DNA from: Myxococcaceae bacterium
Lineage (GTDB): Bacteria; Myxococcota; Myxococcia; Myxococcales; Myxococcaceae
Direction of reading: 5' to 3'
DNA length: 64,000 nt
Assembly (NCBI GenBank): GCA_016793095.1
Contig: JAEUJQ010000050.1
Coordinates: 1-64,000 of the forward strand
How positions within the stretch are numbered: the first letter of the stretch is position 1; the number at the start of each line of letters is the position of its first letter. This document shows, one piece after another, positions 7,290 to 16,795 of this stretch. Both the position numbers and the translations under genes were made by a program. The notes beneath the pieces are model-generated. The model was not told the DNA's origin. It ran no database searches and saw nothing but the letters and a program-made list of their open reading frames with translations.

Positions 7290-10200
7290 CTACGGCGTCG
7301 GCGCGAAGGCGACGCCACGGAACACCGTGTTGGCCGCGGCGGTCGCCAGGACCGTCACCGCAGGGTTCGGCGTGCCGGTGTCGAGGAAGGTGACGAGGCG
7401 GTTGGCCGACGTCTCCGTCGTCGTCGCCACCACCCGCACGCCCTGGTCCGTCACCACCGCCGCGAGCCCGCGCGTGCCCGAGTTCGACCCGGCGAGGGCG
7501 GGCAGGAACGCCTGCTGGCTCCAGGTGCCGGCGGCGAGCGTCCACTTCTGCACGTGAACGGAGTTCGCGCCCGGCGCGGTGTCCTGCGCGACGTAGATGG
7601 TGTCGATGCCGGCAGTCGCGTCGAGGTCCAGCGCGGCGAAGCCGTAGGGCGACGGCCCCGACGTCGAGGGGAAGCCCGGCAACAGCACCGGCGTCTGACC
7701 GCCCGTCGTCGGGAGCCCCACGCCGAGGCTCAGCACACCGAAGGCGGAGCCAGACGCGGCGCTCAGGTACAGCTGCCCCGCGACGACGTGCGCCGCGCGC
7801 AGGTTCGTCGGCGACGCGGTGTTGAGCGGGGTCGAGCCGCCGGCGCTGCCGAACACGACGTGATGGGCGCCCGACGTGCTGCCCGTCGCCCAGAAGGCCG
7901 TGCCGTCGGCTGACGTCGCCGCGCGCACGTTGCCTCCCGAGAAGGCCGCGTTGAGCCGCGTCGAGGTGTCCACCGCGCCCGCGCTGTCGAGCCGACCGAC
8001 GACGCGGTTGACGGTGGCCGAGGAAGACGTCGTCACCGAGGCCGTGCCCGGCGCCGCGTCGTAGCCGGCGAGGGTGACGTAGCGCCCGTCGGCAGAGCGT
8101 GAGAGCGCTCCTTCAGAGGTCGCCGTCCCTGACAGCGTGAGCGCCGCCTGAGCGCCGGCCCCTGCCGTCGGCAGCGGCACCGTCTGCTGCAGCGCCCCGT
8201 CGGCGGTCGCGCGGCGCTCGAGGAAGGCGGCCGTCGCGTTGCTGGCCAGGGCCGCCGCGCCGTCGCCCACCCGCACCACCACCACCTGCGCCTCGGGCAA
8301 CGGCTGGCCGCCAGAGACCGTCACCGTGCCCCACGTGCCCGTCGGCCCGGCGCCGAAGGTGCCCACGCGGTCGCAGTAGGTCCAGCTCCCGGCCGCCTGG
8401 GTGAAGGGGTCGAGCAACCGGTAGCGGAACCCGAAGTTGAAGGTGCCCGTGAAGGGGAAGCGGAGCTGCGTCGCCACCATCTCGTCGTTGTTCCCTCCCG
8501 CCGCGTAGCCGAAGTTGAAGTCCACCGGCGCCCAGAAGCGCCAGGTGGTGGCGTTCGTCCCCACGTCGTGCCCGAAGTCTGCCTGCACCCACGGGTAGTC
8601 ATCGACGCCCGGGTTGGTGCGGCTCGTCAGGCCCGCGGCGTAGAACCGCGAGTAGAGGTCCACCGGAGTCGAGGCGGGGAGCGGGTTCGCCGGGAACTCC
8701 GACGGCACGGTCGGGTACTGCGCGATGCACCAGCCGATGAGGCTCGTGCTCATCCCGCACGTGCCGTTGTCAGCGCCCGGCGAGCCGAAGCCAGAGCTCG
8801 TCGGCAGCGCCGCGACGCCGTTGCACCAGTACCAGGCCCGGCCGCGGCTCGACGCGCGCGCCGTGCGGAGGACGTGGGACGACAGCTCCATCGCCGTGCC
8901 GTCCGGGCCGGCCGGGAACGCGGTCGTCCACTGGAAGTCGTCCACCACCGTCGCGCCCGCGCGCACCTGCAGCCCCGCGACGGAGGCGCCGCTCGGCTTC
9001 GTGATGGAGAACCCGCCTGGCCACGCGATGTTGACGGCGATGCCTCCGTTGGTGGCGGCCTGGGTCGAGGCGCCGAGGACGAAGAAGCTCCCGGGCGTGA
9101 CGACTCGCGGCGCGGCGGGGAGCGTGAAGCTCGCGGTGCTGAGTTTGTCCGTCACCTCGAGGCCGCCCACGTTCAGGTTCTTCGACGTGCGGTTGTAGAG
9201 CTCGACGTACTGCCCCTGCGGGGCGCTCGCTGCCGGCGTGTGCTGCACCTCGGTGACGACGAGCTCGTTCGCGAGCGGCGCGCTCACCGCCGGGTAGCAG
9301 GTGGCGTCCGTGATGGAGCAGAGCGACCCCACCGGCGCGCAGGCCGTCGTCGTCGGTGGAAAGGCGCAGGAGAACGTCGTGGGCGTGAGCGGCGTGCAGA
9401 CTGCCCCGTAGGTGATGCGCCCGAGGCCGTCGCCCGTGCAGGCCGGCGCGGGCGCTGAGCAGGAGCCCGCCGTGCAGGGGCTCGGCACGCACGCCGGCGT
9501 CGGCGAGGTGAGGCAGATCTGCCCGACGGCCGAACAGTCCGTCGGCGCCGCCGGCCAGGTGCACGAGTAGTAGTTGCCGCCCACCGGCACCGTCTCGGGC
9601 GTGCAGACGGTCGTGTACGTCGTCAGCGTGTCGCCGGTGCACGTGCTCGCCGGCTGGCCTGCGGTGCACGGGTTGGCCGCGGTGCAGACGTGCGTGCAGA
9701 CACCGGGCCCTCCCGTCTGCACGTAGCCGTTCGCGCACTGCAGACAGGCTGGCCCCGTGGCGCCCACCGGACAGGGCGAGGTGGAGGCGCTCGTGAAGGC
9801 GAAGCTCGTGTTGCCGGCGCCGTCGTCCACCCGCAGGGCGAAGAAGTACGGCGTGTCGGCGACGAGGCCGCTGACGGTGACGCTCTCGGGGAAGCCCACC
9901 GGCGACGGGAAGCCGGTGGTGACGGCCGTCCCGGTGGTGGCGAAGTTGAGCGCGGTGAGGGGCGTCGTCGCGTACTTCACCGTGTAGCTCGCGGACGCGG
10001 GCAGGTCGCCGAGCGGGCCGTCGTCGCCGGGCGCCGTCCACGTCAGCACCGCGCTCGTCGGCGTCAGCGCCAGGGAGTCGACGGCGAAGTCCGCCACCGG
10101 TCCCGGCGCGAGGTCGTCGGTGAGGGTGAACGCGTCGCTCGTCGCTGCGGTGAGCCCCGGCGCGCTGGCGCTCAGGCTGAAGCCCGCCGCCTCGCGGTCG

Positions 10201-13200
10201 AGCGTCAGGCCCCCGAAGGTGGCGAGCCCCGCGGAGATGGGCTGAGTCGTCGCGCCGCCGAGGGTCGCGCCAGCCGGGTTGGCGCTCAACCCCAGGCTCA
10301 CCGCGGTGCCCTCGGCAGACGCGGCGTTTCCGAAGGCGTCGAGCGCCCGCACCGAGGGCGCCGGCGTCAGGGCCGCGCGAACGGTTCCCGCGCCGGGCTG
10401 CTGCACGAAGGCGAGCCGCGCTGCGGAGCCAGCCAGCACCGTCGTCGAGGCGCTCGTCGAAGCCGCGGGGAGGACCGTGTCCGTCACCGTCAGCGTGCGC
10501 GAACCAGCGGTGCGGAAGACGACGCCGGGAAACGTCCGCGCGCCGTTGTCCATCGCGGTGAAGGTGAACGTCGCGGGCAGCGTCGCGGCCGGGTCCGTCG
10601 AGCTGAAGGCCACCGTGCCCCGGTAGCCGGTGAAGTCGTTCCCGCTCGAGTCCTTCACGGTGACGAGGACCGTGGTGGACGCGCCCGCGCCGAGCGACGC
10701 CGGCAGGCCCGGCAGCGTGGACGGCGGCACCGTGATGACGAAGGTGGGCGGCGAGCCGACGCACGCGCCGCTCTGGCACTCGAGGCCGCTCCCACAGGCT
10801 GACGTCGTCGGCGCGTAGGCGCACGAGTAGAACGGCCCCGTCGTCGTGGGCGTGCACGCGCCGGGGTTCGGGTATGTCGTCACCTGGCTGAGCCCGGCGC
10901 AGACGGGAGGGGGCGGCGCGGTGCACGGGTTGGCGGCGAGGCAGACGTGGGTGCACACGCCGGGACCTCCGGTCTGCAGGTAGCCGCTCGCGCACTGCTG
11001 GCACGTCGCGCCGGTGGTGCCCGTCGGACACGGCAGCGTCGCGCCGCTGGTGAAGCCGAAGCTGGTGTTGCCGGCCCCGTCATCGACGCGGAGCGCGAAG
11101 AAGTACGTCGTGTCGGCCGACAGCCCGGCGACGGTGACGCTCTGAGGCACGCCCGCGACGCCCGGCGGCGGGGTCGCCACCACGGTGCCGGTGGTGGCGA
11201 AGTTGAGCGCGGTGAGCGCGGTGGTGGCGTACTTGAAGACGTAGCTCGAGCCGGGTGGCAGGTCGCCGAGCGCGCCGTCGTCGCCTGGCGCCGTCCACCG
11301 CACCGTCGCGCTCGTCTGCGAGAGGCTCGCCACGTCCACCGTGAGCGCTGGCGCGTCGGGCGCGAGGCCGTCGGTGACGGTGAAGGCGCTGCTCGTCGCC
11401 GCCAGCAGCGCGGTCGCGGTGGCCGTCAACGTGAAGCCGGCCGCGTCGCGCTCGAGCGACACCCCGGAGAACGTCGCGACGCCCGCGGTAATGGGCCGGG
11501 ACGTCGTACCGGCGAGTGTGGCGGCGACCGGGTTGGCGCCCAGGGACAGCGTGACGACGGTGCCGTCCGCCGGCGCGGGGTTGTCGAAGTCATCCACCGC
11601 GCGGACCGACGGCGCGGGCGCGAGCGGCGCGCGAACCGTGCCAGCGCCGGGCTGCTGGACGAAGGCGAGCCGCGTCGCAGCGCCAGCCGTCACGGTCGTG
11701 GAGACGGTCGTCGTGGCCGTGGGGAGGACCGCGTCGGTGACGGTCAACGAGCGGGTGCCCGCGGCGCGGAAGATGACTCCCGGGAACGTCTTCGCGCCGC
11801 TGTCCGAGGCGGTGAAGGTGAAGTCCGGCGGCAGCGAGGCGGCCGGGTCACTCGAGCTGAAGCGGATGGTGCCCGTGTACCCGGTGAAGTCGTTGCCGGC
11901 CGAGTCGCGGACCCGCACGAGGACCGTGGTGGAGCTCCCCGCGGTGATGGGCGAAGGCAGGCCGGGCGTGGTGGAGGGGGGCACGGTGATGACGAAGGTC
12001 GGCGGGGACGCCACGCAGGCCCGCGCGGTCGGCGAGCACTCGCGCCCAGCGCCGCAGGCCGCCGTCGTGGGCGGGTAGGCGCAGGCGAAGAAGGAGCCCG
12101 TCGTCGTGGGTGTGCACACGCCGGGGTTCGGGTGGGTCGTCACCTGCGTCGTGCCGACACAGACGTCGGGCGGCGGGTTCGTGCACGGGTTCGCCGCCGT
12201 GCAGACGTGGGTGCAGACCCCCGGCCCGCCCGTCTGCACGTACCCGCCAGCGCACTGCTGACAGGTGGCCCCGGTGGTGCCTTGCGGGCAGGGGGCGGTG
12301 GCCAGGTTGGCGAAGACGGGCGCTCCAGCGTTCCCGGCGCCGTCGAGCGCGCGGAGCGAGAAGTACACCATCGAGTCCGGCGACAGGCCGGTGACGGTGA
12401 AGGTCTGCGGCGTACCGGCGGCCGCGGGAGCCGGCAGGTTGCCCACCACCGCGCCTGGCTGCGTCGGCCCGAACGGCGCGGGGCTGACGCGCAGCTCGTA
12501 GCTGGTGGCGGTGCCGAGCGCTCCGTCGTCACCGGGCGCCAGCCACGACAGCTGCAGCGACGTCGGGCCTCCCAGCGTCACGTCGAGCTGAGCGATGGCA
12601 GACGGGTTCAGGTCGTCGATGACGTCGAACGGGTTGGAGGTCGCGTCGGCGACGCCCATCGCTGCGGTGGTGGCCAGGAGCCTGAAGCCGACGCCCTCGT
12701 TGGTGACGGCGAGCCCCGGGAACGTCGCCACGCCCGCGACCGCATTCACCGCGGTGGTGCCGGTGAGGGCGCCGGTGGCGGGCGTGAGGGCCACCGTCAC
12801 CTGCGCGGCGAAGGACGGCACGAGGTTCTGGAACGCGTCGAGCGCGGTGACGGCCGGAGCCGTCGCCAGGGCCGCGCGCACGGTGCCCGCCGACGGCTGC
12901 TGCGAGAAGGCGAGGCTCGCCACCGGGCCGGGGCTCACCGTCACCACCGCCTGGCCAGTCACCGCGCCGTCCGCGACGCTGAGCGTCTGGGCGCCGGCCG
13001 TCCGGAGCACCGCGCCTCCCATGAAGGAGCGCCGCCCCAGGTCGGTCGCGAGGAAGGGCGTCGGCCCGGGCACCGTCGCGCGCGGGTCCGTCGAGCTGAA
13101 CGTCGCGGTGCCGGTGTAGTCGGTGACGACGTTGTCGAACGCGTCGAGGGCCGAGACGGTGACGGTCGGTCCGCTGCCGGCGACGACGGCGGCCGGCGCA

Positions 13201-14267
13201 GCCTCGACTCCGAAGCGGTGGAGCGGCGCGCTGCGCACCACGAAGCTCGCGCTCGTCGCCGAGGTGAGCCCCGTCGCGCTGGCCGCGAGCGTCCACGTAT
13301 CGGCGCAGGAGAGGGACAGGGCCGAGAGCGTCGCGGCCCCGCGCGTCGCCATCACCATCGTCGTCATCGCAGGCGGGCAGCGGCCCATCGTCGCGCTCAG
13401 CGGCGTGATGGTGAGGGTGGGCTCGCTCACCACGGCGTTCCCGAAGCGGTCGCGCAGCTCGACGACGGGCGCGGGCGTGAGCGGTTGCCCGGCGACGCCC
13501 GCGGCAGGTTGAGTGGTGAAGACGAGCGAGGCGGCCGCCGCGGCCGAGATGGAGAAGGGGGCGCTCGTCGCGGTCAACGTGCCGGCGGTCGCGACCAGCC
13601 GGTAGCCCTGGCCCGCCCTCGCGACCGAGAGGTCCGTGAACGTGGCGACGCCGGCCTGCGCCATGCCCAGCGTCGTGCCCGCGAGCGTCGCCGCGGCGCC
13701 GGCCTGCATGAGCGTCAGCCGCACCGCGCCGGTCGCCCGCGTGACGGTCGCGCCCGAGTCGTCCTGCAGCGCGACCCGGAGCGGCGGCGCGAAGGTGTTG
13801 CCGGCGACCGTGTCCATCGGCTGCTGCAGGAAGGCGAGCCGCGTGACGCTACCGGAGACGTTCGGCAGGGCGGTCACCGTCGCCGTCAACGGCACCTGCA
13901 CGACCTTCCCGTCGAGCAGCACGTCGAGGGTGACGACCTTCTCGCCTTCCACCGTGGCGGTCAGTGAGCCCTGCGCGACGCCGTTCGCGTCCGTGGGCCC
14001 CGCGGGCTGGACGAGCTGCACGCCGGGCGACGCGCTGGCGAAGCTGACGAAGGCGCCTGGCACCACCTCGCCGCGCGTCGACTTCAGCGTCACCGTGATG
14101 ACGGAGCGCTCGACTCCGTCAGCGATGATGGTGGCCGGCGCCGCCACCATCGTCGAGACCGATGGGCTGATGGAGCTCTCGGAGCCGCAGTTGCAGCCGC
14201 CCAGCGCGACCACGGCAGCGAGCAACGGCAAGGAGCGGGTGGAGAACCACGGACTCGTGCGGACCAT
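7290..14267 (-). CDS. Giant multi-domain surface lipoprotein (Ig-like, fibronectin-III-like, Cys-rich and lamin-tail domains)
   Basis: A protein of about 2325 residues. A signal peptide with lipobox ALGGC (Cys25) indicates lipidation. Residues about 38-131 look like a bacterial Ig-like (Big_1) domain. Then come repeated units of about 100 residues opening with RLAFVQQPGAGTVRA-type motifs. Three larger modules follow one another. Each has a fibronectin-III-like domain ending in APGDDG(A/P)LG and then a Cys-rich segment opening CPxGxTGxxCxQC (near bases 12290, 11030 and 9775). About residues 1660-1800 resemble a lamin-tail domain (ELVVTEVQHTPA, QYVELYNRTSKN). The last 400 residues are Gly/Ala/Ser/Thr-rich, probably a beta-structure of unknown role. 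The open frame extends further upstream, but ATG 14265-14267 gives the signal peptide. Likely an adhesin or other extracellular structural protein; no enzyme motif is seen. Confidence 0.88.
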   Translation of the reverse strand: MVRTSPWFSTRSLPLLAAVVALGGCNCGSESSISPSVSTMVAAPATIIADGVERSVITVTLKSTRGEVVPGAFVSFASASPGVQLVQPAGPTDANGVAQGSLTATVEGEKVVTLDVLLDGKVVQVPLTATVTALPNVSGSVTRLAFLQQPMDTVAGNTFAPPLRVALQDDSGATVTRATGAVRLTLMQAGAAATLAGTTLGMAQAGVATFTDLSVARAGQGYRLVATAGTLTATSAPFSISAAAAASLVFTTQPAAGVAGQPLTPAPVVELRDRFGNAVVSEPTLTITPLSATMGRCPPAMTTMVMATRGAATLSALSLSCADTWTLAASATGLTSATSASFVVRSAPLHRFGVEAAPAAVVAGSGPTVTVSALDAFDNVVTDYTGTATFSSTDPRATVPGPTPFLATDLGRRSFMGGAVLRTAGAQTLSVADGAVTGQAVVTVSPGPVASLAFSQQPSAGTVRAALATAPAVTALDAFQNLVPSFAAQVTVALTPATGALTGTTAVNAVAGVATFPGLAVTNEGVGFRLLATTAAMGVADATSNPFDVIDDLNPSAIAQLDVTLGGPTSLQLSWLAPGDDGALGTATSYELRVSPAPFGPTQPGAVVGNLPAPAAAGTPQTFTVTGLSPDSMVYFSLRALDGAGNAGAPVFANLATAPCPQGTTGATCQQCAGGYVQTGGPGVCTHVCTAANPCTNPPPDVCVGTTQVTTHPNPGVCTPTTTGSFFACAYPPTTAACGAGRECSPTARACVASPPTFVITVPPSTTPGLPSPITAGSSTTVLVRVRDSAGNDFTGYTGTIRFSSSDPAASLPPDFTFTASDSGAKTFPGVIFRAAGTRSLTVTDAVLPTATTTVSTTVTAGAATRLAFVQQPGAGTVRAPLAPAPSVRAVDDFDNPAPADGTVVTLSLGANPVAATLAGTTSRPITAGVATFSGVSLERDAAGFTLTATATALLAATSSAFTVTDGLAPDAPALTVDVASLSQTSATVRWTAPGDDGALGDLPPGSSYVFKYATTALTALNFATTGTVVATPPPGVAGVPQSVTVAGLSADTTYFFALRVDDGAGNTSFGFTSGATLPCPTGTTGATCQQCASGYLQTGGPGVCTHVCLAANPCTAPPPPVCAGLSQVTTYPNPGACTPTTTGPFYSCAYAPTTSACGSGLECQSGACVGSPPTFVITVPPSTLPGLPASLGAGASTTVLVTVKDSSGNDFTGYRGTVAFSSTDPAATLPATFTFTAMDNGARTFPGVVFRTAGSRTLTVTDTVLPAASTSASTTVLAGSAARLAFVQQPGAGTVRAALTPAPSVRALDAFGNAASAEGTAVSLGLSANPAGATLGGATTQPISAGLATFGGLTLDREAAGFSLSASAPGLTAATSDAFTLTDDLAPGPVADFAVDSLALTPTSAVLTWTAPGDDGPLGDLPASASYTVKYATTPLTALNFATTGTAVTTGFPSPVGFPESVTVSGLVADTPYFFALRVDDGAGNTSFAFTSASTSPCPVGATGPACLQCANGYVQTGGPGVCTHVCTAANPCTAGQPASTCTGDTLTTYTTVCTPETVPVGGNYYSCTWPAAPTDCSAVGQICLTSPTPACVPSPCTAGSCSAPAPACTGDGLGRITYGAVCTPLTPTTFSCAFPPTTTACAPVGSLCSITDATCYPAVSAPLANELVVTEVQHTPAASAPQGQYVELYNRTSKNLNVGGLEVTDKLSTASFTLPAAPRVVTPGSFFVLGASTQAATNGGIAVNIAWPGGFSITKPSGASVAGLQVRAGATVVDDFQWTTAFPAGPDGTAMELSSHVLRTARASSRGRAWYWCNGVAALPTSSGFGSPGADNGTCGMSTSLIGWCIAQYPTVPSEFPANPLPASTPVDLYSRFYAAGLTSRTNPGVDDYPWVQADFGHDVGTNATTWRFWAPVDFNFGYAAGGNNDEMVATQLRFPFTGTFNFGFRYRLLDPFTQAAGSWTYCDRVGTFGAGPTGTWGTVTVSGGQPLPEAQVVVVRVGDGAAALASNATAAFLERRATADGALQQTVPLPTAGAGAQAALTLSGTATSEGALSRSADGRYVTLAGYDAAPGTASVTTSSSATVNRVVGRLDSAGAVDTSTRLNAAFSGGNVRAATSADGTAFWATGSTSGAHHVVFGSAGGSTPLNTASPTNLRAAHVVAGQLYLSAASGSAFGVLSLGVGLPTTGGQTPVLLPGFPSTSGPSPYGFAALDLDATAGIDTIYVAQDTAPGANSVHVQKWTLAAGTWSQQAFLPALAGSNSGTRGLAAVVTDQGVRVVATTTETSANRLVTFLDTGTPNPAVTVLATAAANTVFRGVAFAPTP
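8750..13600 (-). repeat. Three long in-gene modules (Ig-like + FnIII-like + Cys-rich)
   Basis: Within the giant lipoprotein gene three modules of about 1.2-1.3 kb follow one another. They are recognisable from the repeated encoded motifs APGDDGALG, GGPGVCTHVC and CTPTTTG. The first two are the closest to each other. Boundaries given are approximate. Such modules can recombine and change copy number. Confidence 0.6.
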
Positions 14268-14411
14268 GCGCGCAATCTGGGAGCGAGGCCGGCTCGCTGT
14301 CCACTCATCCGGCGCCTCCAAAGCTCCGCGGCCACGTCGACGAGCGATGACGGGGGGTGCGTCCGATGGCACCCACCTCAGCAGGCATGGCACCTGCTGG
14401 AGAGACCGGGC

Positions 14412-15023
14412 ATGAACTTCAGACGGTCGCGCCGCCCTCTCGTGTGGCTGTTGCTGCTCGCGCTCGTGGCCACCAGCCCATGGTGGTCGTGGCCCCTTCG
14501 CCACATCGAGCTGCTCGCCGGGGCCTGGCGTTACCGGCAGCAGCCGAAGGCGATGGTGGTGCCCGTCGAGGGCCTCGCCTCCACCACGCTCAGCTCGACC
14601 TGGCACGCGCCCCGCTCCGGAGGCCGACGCCACGAGGGCGCCGACCTGTTCGCGAAGAAGGGCACGCCGGTGGTGTCGGCCGTCAATGGCCAGGTCTGGC
14701 GCATGGGCCAGGACCGGCTCGGCGGGCAGGTGGTGTGGGTGCTCGGCGAGGGCCGCACCCTCTACTACTACGCGCACCTCGACTCGTTCGCGGACCTGCG
14801 CGTGGGCGACCACGTGAAGCGCGGCGAGGTGCTGGGCACCGTCGGCAACACCGGCAACGCCCGCACCACGCCGCCGCACCTGCACTTCGGCATGTACCGC
14901 GTCGGGTGGAAGGGCCTGCGCGCGGTGGACCCGGTGCCTCCCCTGCAGCGCCGCGCCGCCGCCAGGCCTGCTCACCGCGAGGGCGCGCGGCCCCGGCTGC
15001 GCCCGGTCACCTCGGCGGCGTGA
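14412..15023 (+). CDS. M23-family (LytM/peptidase M23) endopeptidase
   Basis: A 203-residue exported zinc endopeptidase of family M23, which cleaves peptidoglycan cross-bridges or stems. A basic N-terminus and a hydrophobic segment (about residues 9-25) suggest a signal peptide or anchor. The zinc ligands can be read: His74 and Asp78 in HEGADL, and His158 in HLHF, with His156 and His122 (AHLD) as the other conserved histidines. The catalytic set is complete, so it is likely active rather than a LytM activator. The tail after about residue 175 is basic and disordered. The start is ATG 14412, with a purine-rich stretch (CTGGAGAGA) before it. It is divergent from the giant lipoprotein. Confidence 0.9.
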   Translation: MNFRRSRRPLVWLLLLALVATSPWWSWPLRHIELLAGAWRYRQQPKAMVVPVEGLASTTLSSTWHAPRSGGRRHEGADLFAKKGTPVVSAVNGQVWRMGQDRLGGQVVWVLGEGRTLYYYAHLDSFADLRVGDHVKRGEVLGTVGNTGNARTTPPHLHFGMYRVGWKGLRAVDPVPPLQRRAAARPAHREGARPRLRPVTSAA

Positions 15024-15100
15024 GGGAAGACGGCAGCCCGTCGAGCGGGTGCAGGAACACCGCGAGCCCCGAGACGTGAAACGAGCGTGGCGCCTGGAGC
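15004..15100 (-). pseudogene. Fragment of a degV 3' end
   Basis: On the minus strand this stretch encodes GLAVFLHPLDGLPSSLTPP followed by a stop, just after the M23 gene. It is nearly the same as the C-terminus of the intact degV about 2.1 kb to the right (GLAVFLHPLDGLPQPLTPP). At DNA level 15004-15069 matches 17109-17174 without gaps, with seven mismatches and 32 identical bases at one end. Only weak similarity continues upstream (HV then GL, with a 6-base difference). It is a remnant of a duplicated or displaced degV end and marks one side of the two-gene islet. Confidence 0.6.
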
Positions 15101-15197
15101 TGCGAGGCAGCGATGGCGCTGGCCGAGGGCCGGCACTCTGCGACCGCGACGGAGCAGGGGTCGACGAGCGTCTCCAACTCCGCCCTTGACGCAGCCT

Positions 15198-16064
15198 TCA
15201 CCGGCGCTCGCTTCTTGTCGGATTCGCGGCTTGTTCCTCTTCTCCGTCTCCGTCGGGCCAACCTCGGGGCGTCGTGTCGCGGCCCTTGAGGGTCTTGAGT
15301 TGGCGCATGGTGTCCATGAAAGACTGCGGCGACCGACCAGGCGGCGTCGAGAAGATGACGAGGAATGGCGCACCACGTCGGCCGCCAGCACTGAGCGGCG
15401 TCAGGCTCGCTGTGAAGGTGGTCCCTGCCGGCAGGCGAACAGGGCCCCCGCACATGTCGAAGCCGATACGCACCAGCGACTCGTTCGGTTGGAGCGGGCC
15501 AGTGCGCGATCGCCGCCCGATGGGCAGAACGACGGTGGTCGTGTACGCCGGCGCGGTGAGCGTCACCTCCACCATCGACTCGGGTTCGTTGGTCGAGACC
15601 GCCACTTCGGCGAAGTCAGTGCCTCCACACCCGGGCTGCGCTGATTGAAAGCCGAGGAACCGGGCCTCTGTCAGCGCAGGAATGCGATCGGCGTCGGGCC
15701 CGACCTCGAGCTCAGCGAGCCGCAGTCGGTTGTCGCCGAGGGCGTGCGCGACCAGCGTTCCTGGCAGGGCCTCGAGCGTCCACCGGCCAGGGCTGAGCGG
15801 CGCTGCCGGCGTGACCACGACCTGCCGCCAGTTGGCGCCAGGTGCCGTCGAGATCATCTCGACGCTGAGGCGCACCTGGTCCCGCCTCAGCTGGAGCTGA
15901 TCAGTCACGAGCTCGTTGGCCAGTTGGCCTTGCAGTCCAAGGACAATCAACGGACGGGACGGGAGCTTTCCGGGAAGTGGACTGACCTCGAGGCTCGCAG
16001 CAGGGCACTCCGCAGAGACGGATCCTGCGACCGCGAGAATCACGACAAGCGAACGTGCGCTCAT
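15198..16064 (-). CDS. Secreted protein of unknown function (islet gene 2)
   Basis: A 288-residue protein with a clear signal peptide (MSARSLVVILAVAGSVSA) and then a beta-rich body with three cysteines after the cleavage site. A run of strand-like segments (RWTLEALPGTLVAHAL, MVEVTLTAPAYTTTVVLP) suggests Ig-like or jelly-roll domains; this is inference. The C-terminal 40 residues are charged and probably disordered. It overlaps the HEWGH gene upstream by 4 bp (ATGA), so the two are made together. Function is unknown. It lies inside the segment bounded by the two degV 3' ends and looks less strongly biased to G/C at third positions than its neighbours. Confidence 0.75.
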   Translation of the reverse strand: MSARSLVVILAVAGSVSAECPAASLEVSPLPGKLPSRPLIVLGLQGQLANELVTDQLQLRRDQVRLSVEMISTAPGANWRQVVVTPAAPLSPGRWTLEALPGTLVAHALGDNRLRLAELEVGPDADRIPALTEARFLGFQSAQPGCGGTDFAEVAVSTNEPESMVEVTLTAPAYTTTVVLPIGRRSRTGPLQPNESLVRIGFDMCGGPVRLPAGTTFTASLTPLSAGGRRGAPFLVIFSTPPGRSPQSFMDTMRQLKTLKGRDTTPRGWPDGDGEEEQAANPTRSERR

Positions 16065-16795
16065 GGTCGTCTGGCCTTCCGCTCGGCGAGGGCCTTGTCG
16101 AACAGGGCTCCTGCGTACTGCCCTGCCATCTCGTGTGCTGACACGCCGCCTCCGGAAGGGGTGACTTGAACGAACTCACCCGTCGAGGGGCTCTTGTAGC
16201 TCAGTGATTCCCACAAGCCGATTGGCGCAGAGGCGCGCTCGTAGGCAGCCTTCGGGTCGGGACCCTCGAGAAGCGTGCGATTGACTGCGACATGGCCCCA
16301 CTCGTGGACCATCGTCCGTGCGGTGTCGGTGACACCGCGCTCCTGGGCCTGCGTGGGAGAGAGCCCGAAGGCGTCGGTCGATAGCGCTGGCGTCACGCCG
16401 TAGCTCCTCGAGAGCGACAACTCGACACGCGTGGGCCTGTCGGGGAGCGCGAGGTTCAGCTCCATGGTGCCTTGCTCTGCGACTCGGCGAACGTGCCCAT
16501 CCAGGTCTCGAACGAGGCGGACGAGCCTGTATTCGATGGTGTGGCGACCCGCAATCGATGGGGCCAACTCGTTCGCGAGCTTCGTCGCTTCAGCGACGTT
16601 CGGGGCGGCTGCAATGACGTCGTTTGCGACGAAGCTGACCGGCTGCTGATCGAGCGCGCGGCGGCCTGGGTGGCGACTCACGGCGTGGCCCTCAGCCGGT
16701 GGTGACGCACGACCTGGCAGCGGTCTGGGTGCCTCGTTTGCCTGGGTGTCGAGAAGTGTCGCTGAGCGTGAGCCATCGATCCTGGGAGCGGCCAT
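16061..16795 (-). CDS. HEWGH-motif putative zinc metalloprotease-like protein (islet gene 1)
   Basis: A 244-residue protein without a signal peptide. The first 50 residues are Pro/Ser/Arg-rich and likely disordered. The rest is a compact domain with TMVHEWGHVAVN, an HExxH zinc-binding helix at residues 164-168. Possible third ligands are Glu196 (GLWESLSY) or His221/Glu222 (SAHEMAGQYAGALF). This pattern fits a gluzincin-like metallopeptidase or the metallopeptidase end of a secreted toxin. The protease call is from the motif only. A good ribosome binding site (GAGAGGA) sits six bases before ATG 16793-16795. It is the first gene of a coupled pair with the secreted protein downstream. Confidence 0.65.
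   Translation of the reverse strand: MAAPRIDGSRSATLLDTQANEAPRPLPGRASPPAEGHAVSRHPGRRALDQQPVSFVANDVIAAAPNVAEATKLANELAPSIAGRHTIEYRLVRLVRDLDGHVRRVAEQGTMELNLALPDRPTRVELSLSRSYGVTPALSTDAFGLSPTQAQERGVTDTARTMVHEWGHVAVNRTLLEGPDPKAAYERASAPIGLWESLSYKSPSTGEFVQVTPSGGGVSAHEMAGQYAGALFDKALAERKARRP

Noticed and set aside
10947-13967. 1006-codon frame on the plus strand
   Set aside because: It lies opposite the giant lipoprotein, is extremely rich in Arg and Gly, and has no motif. Opposite-strand open frames are expected where codons end in G or C.
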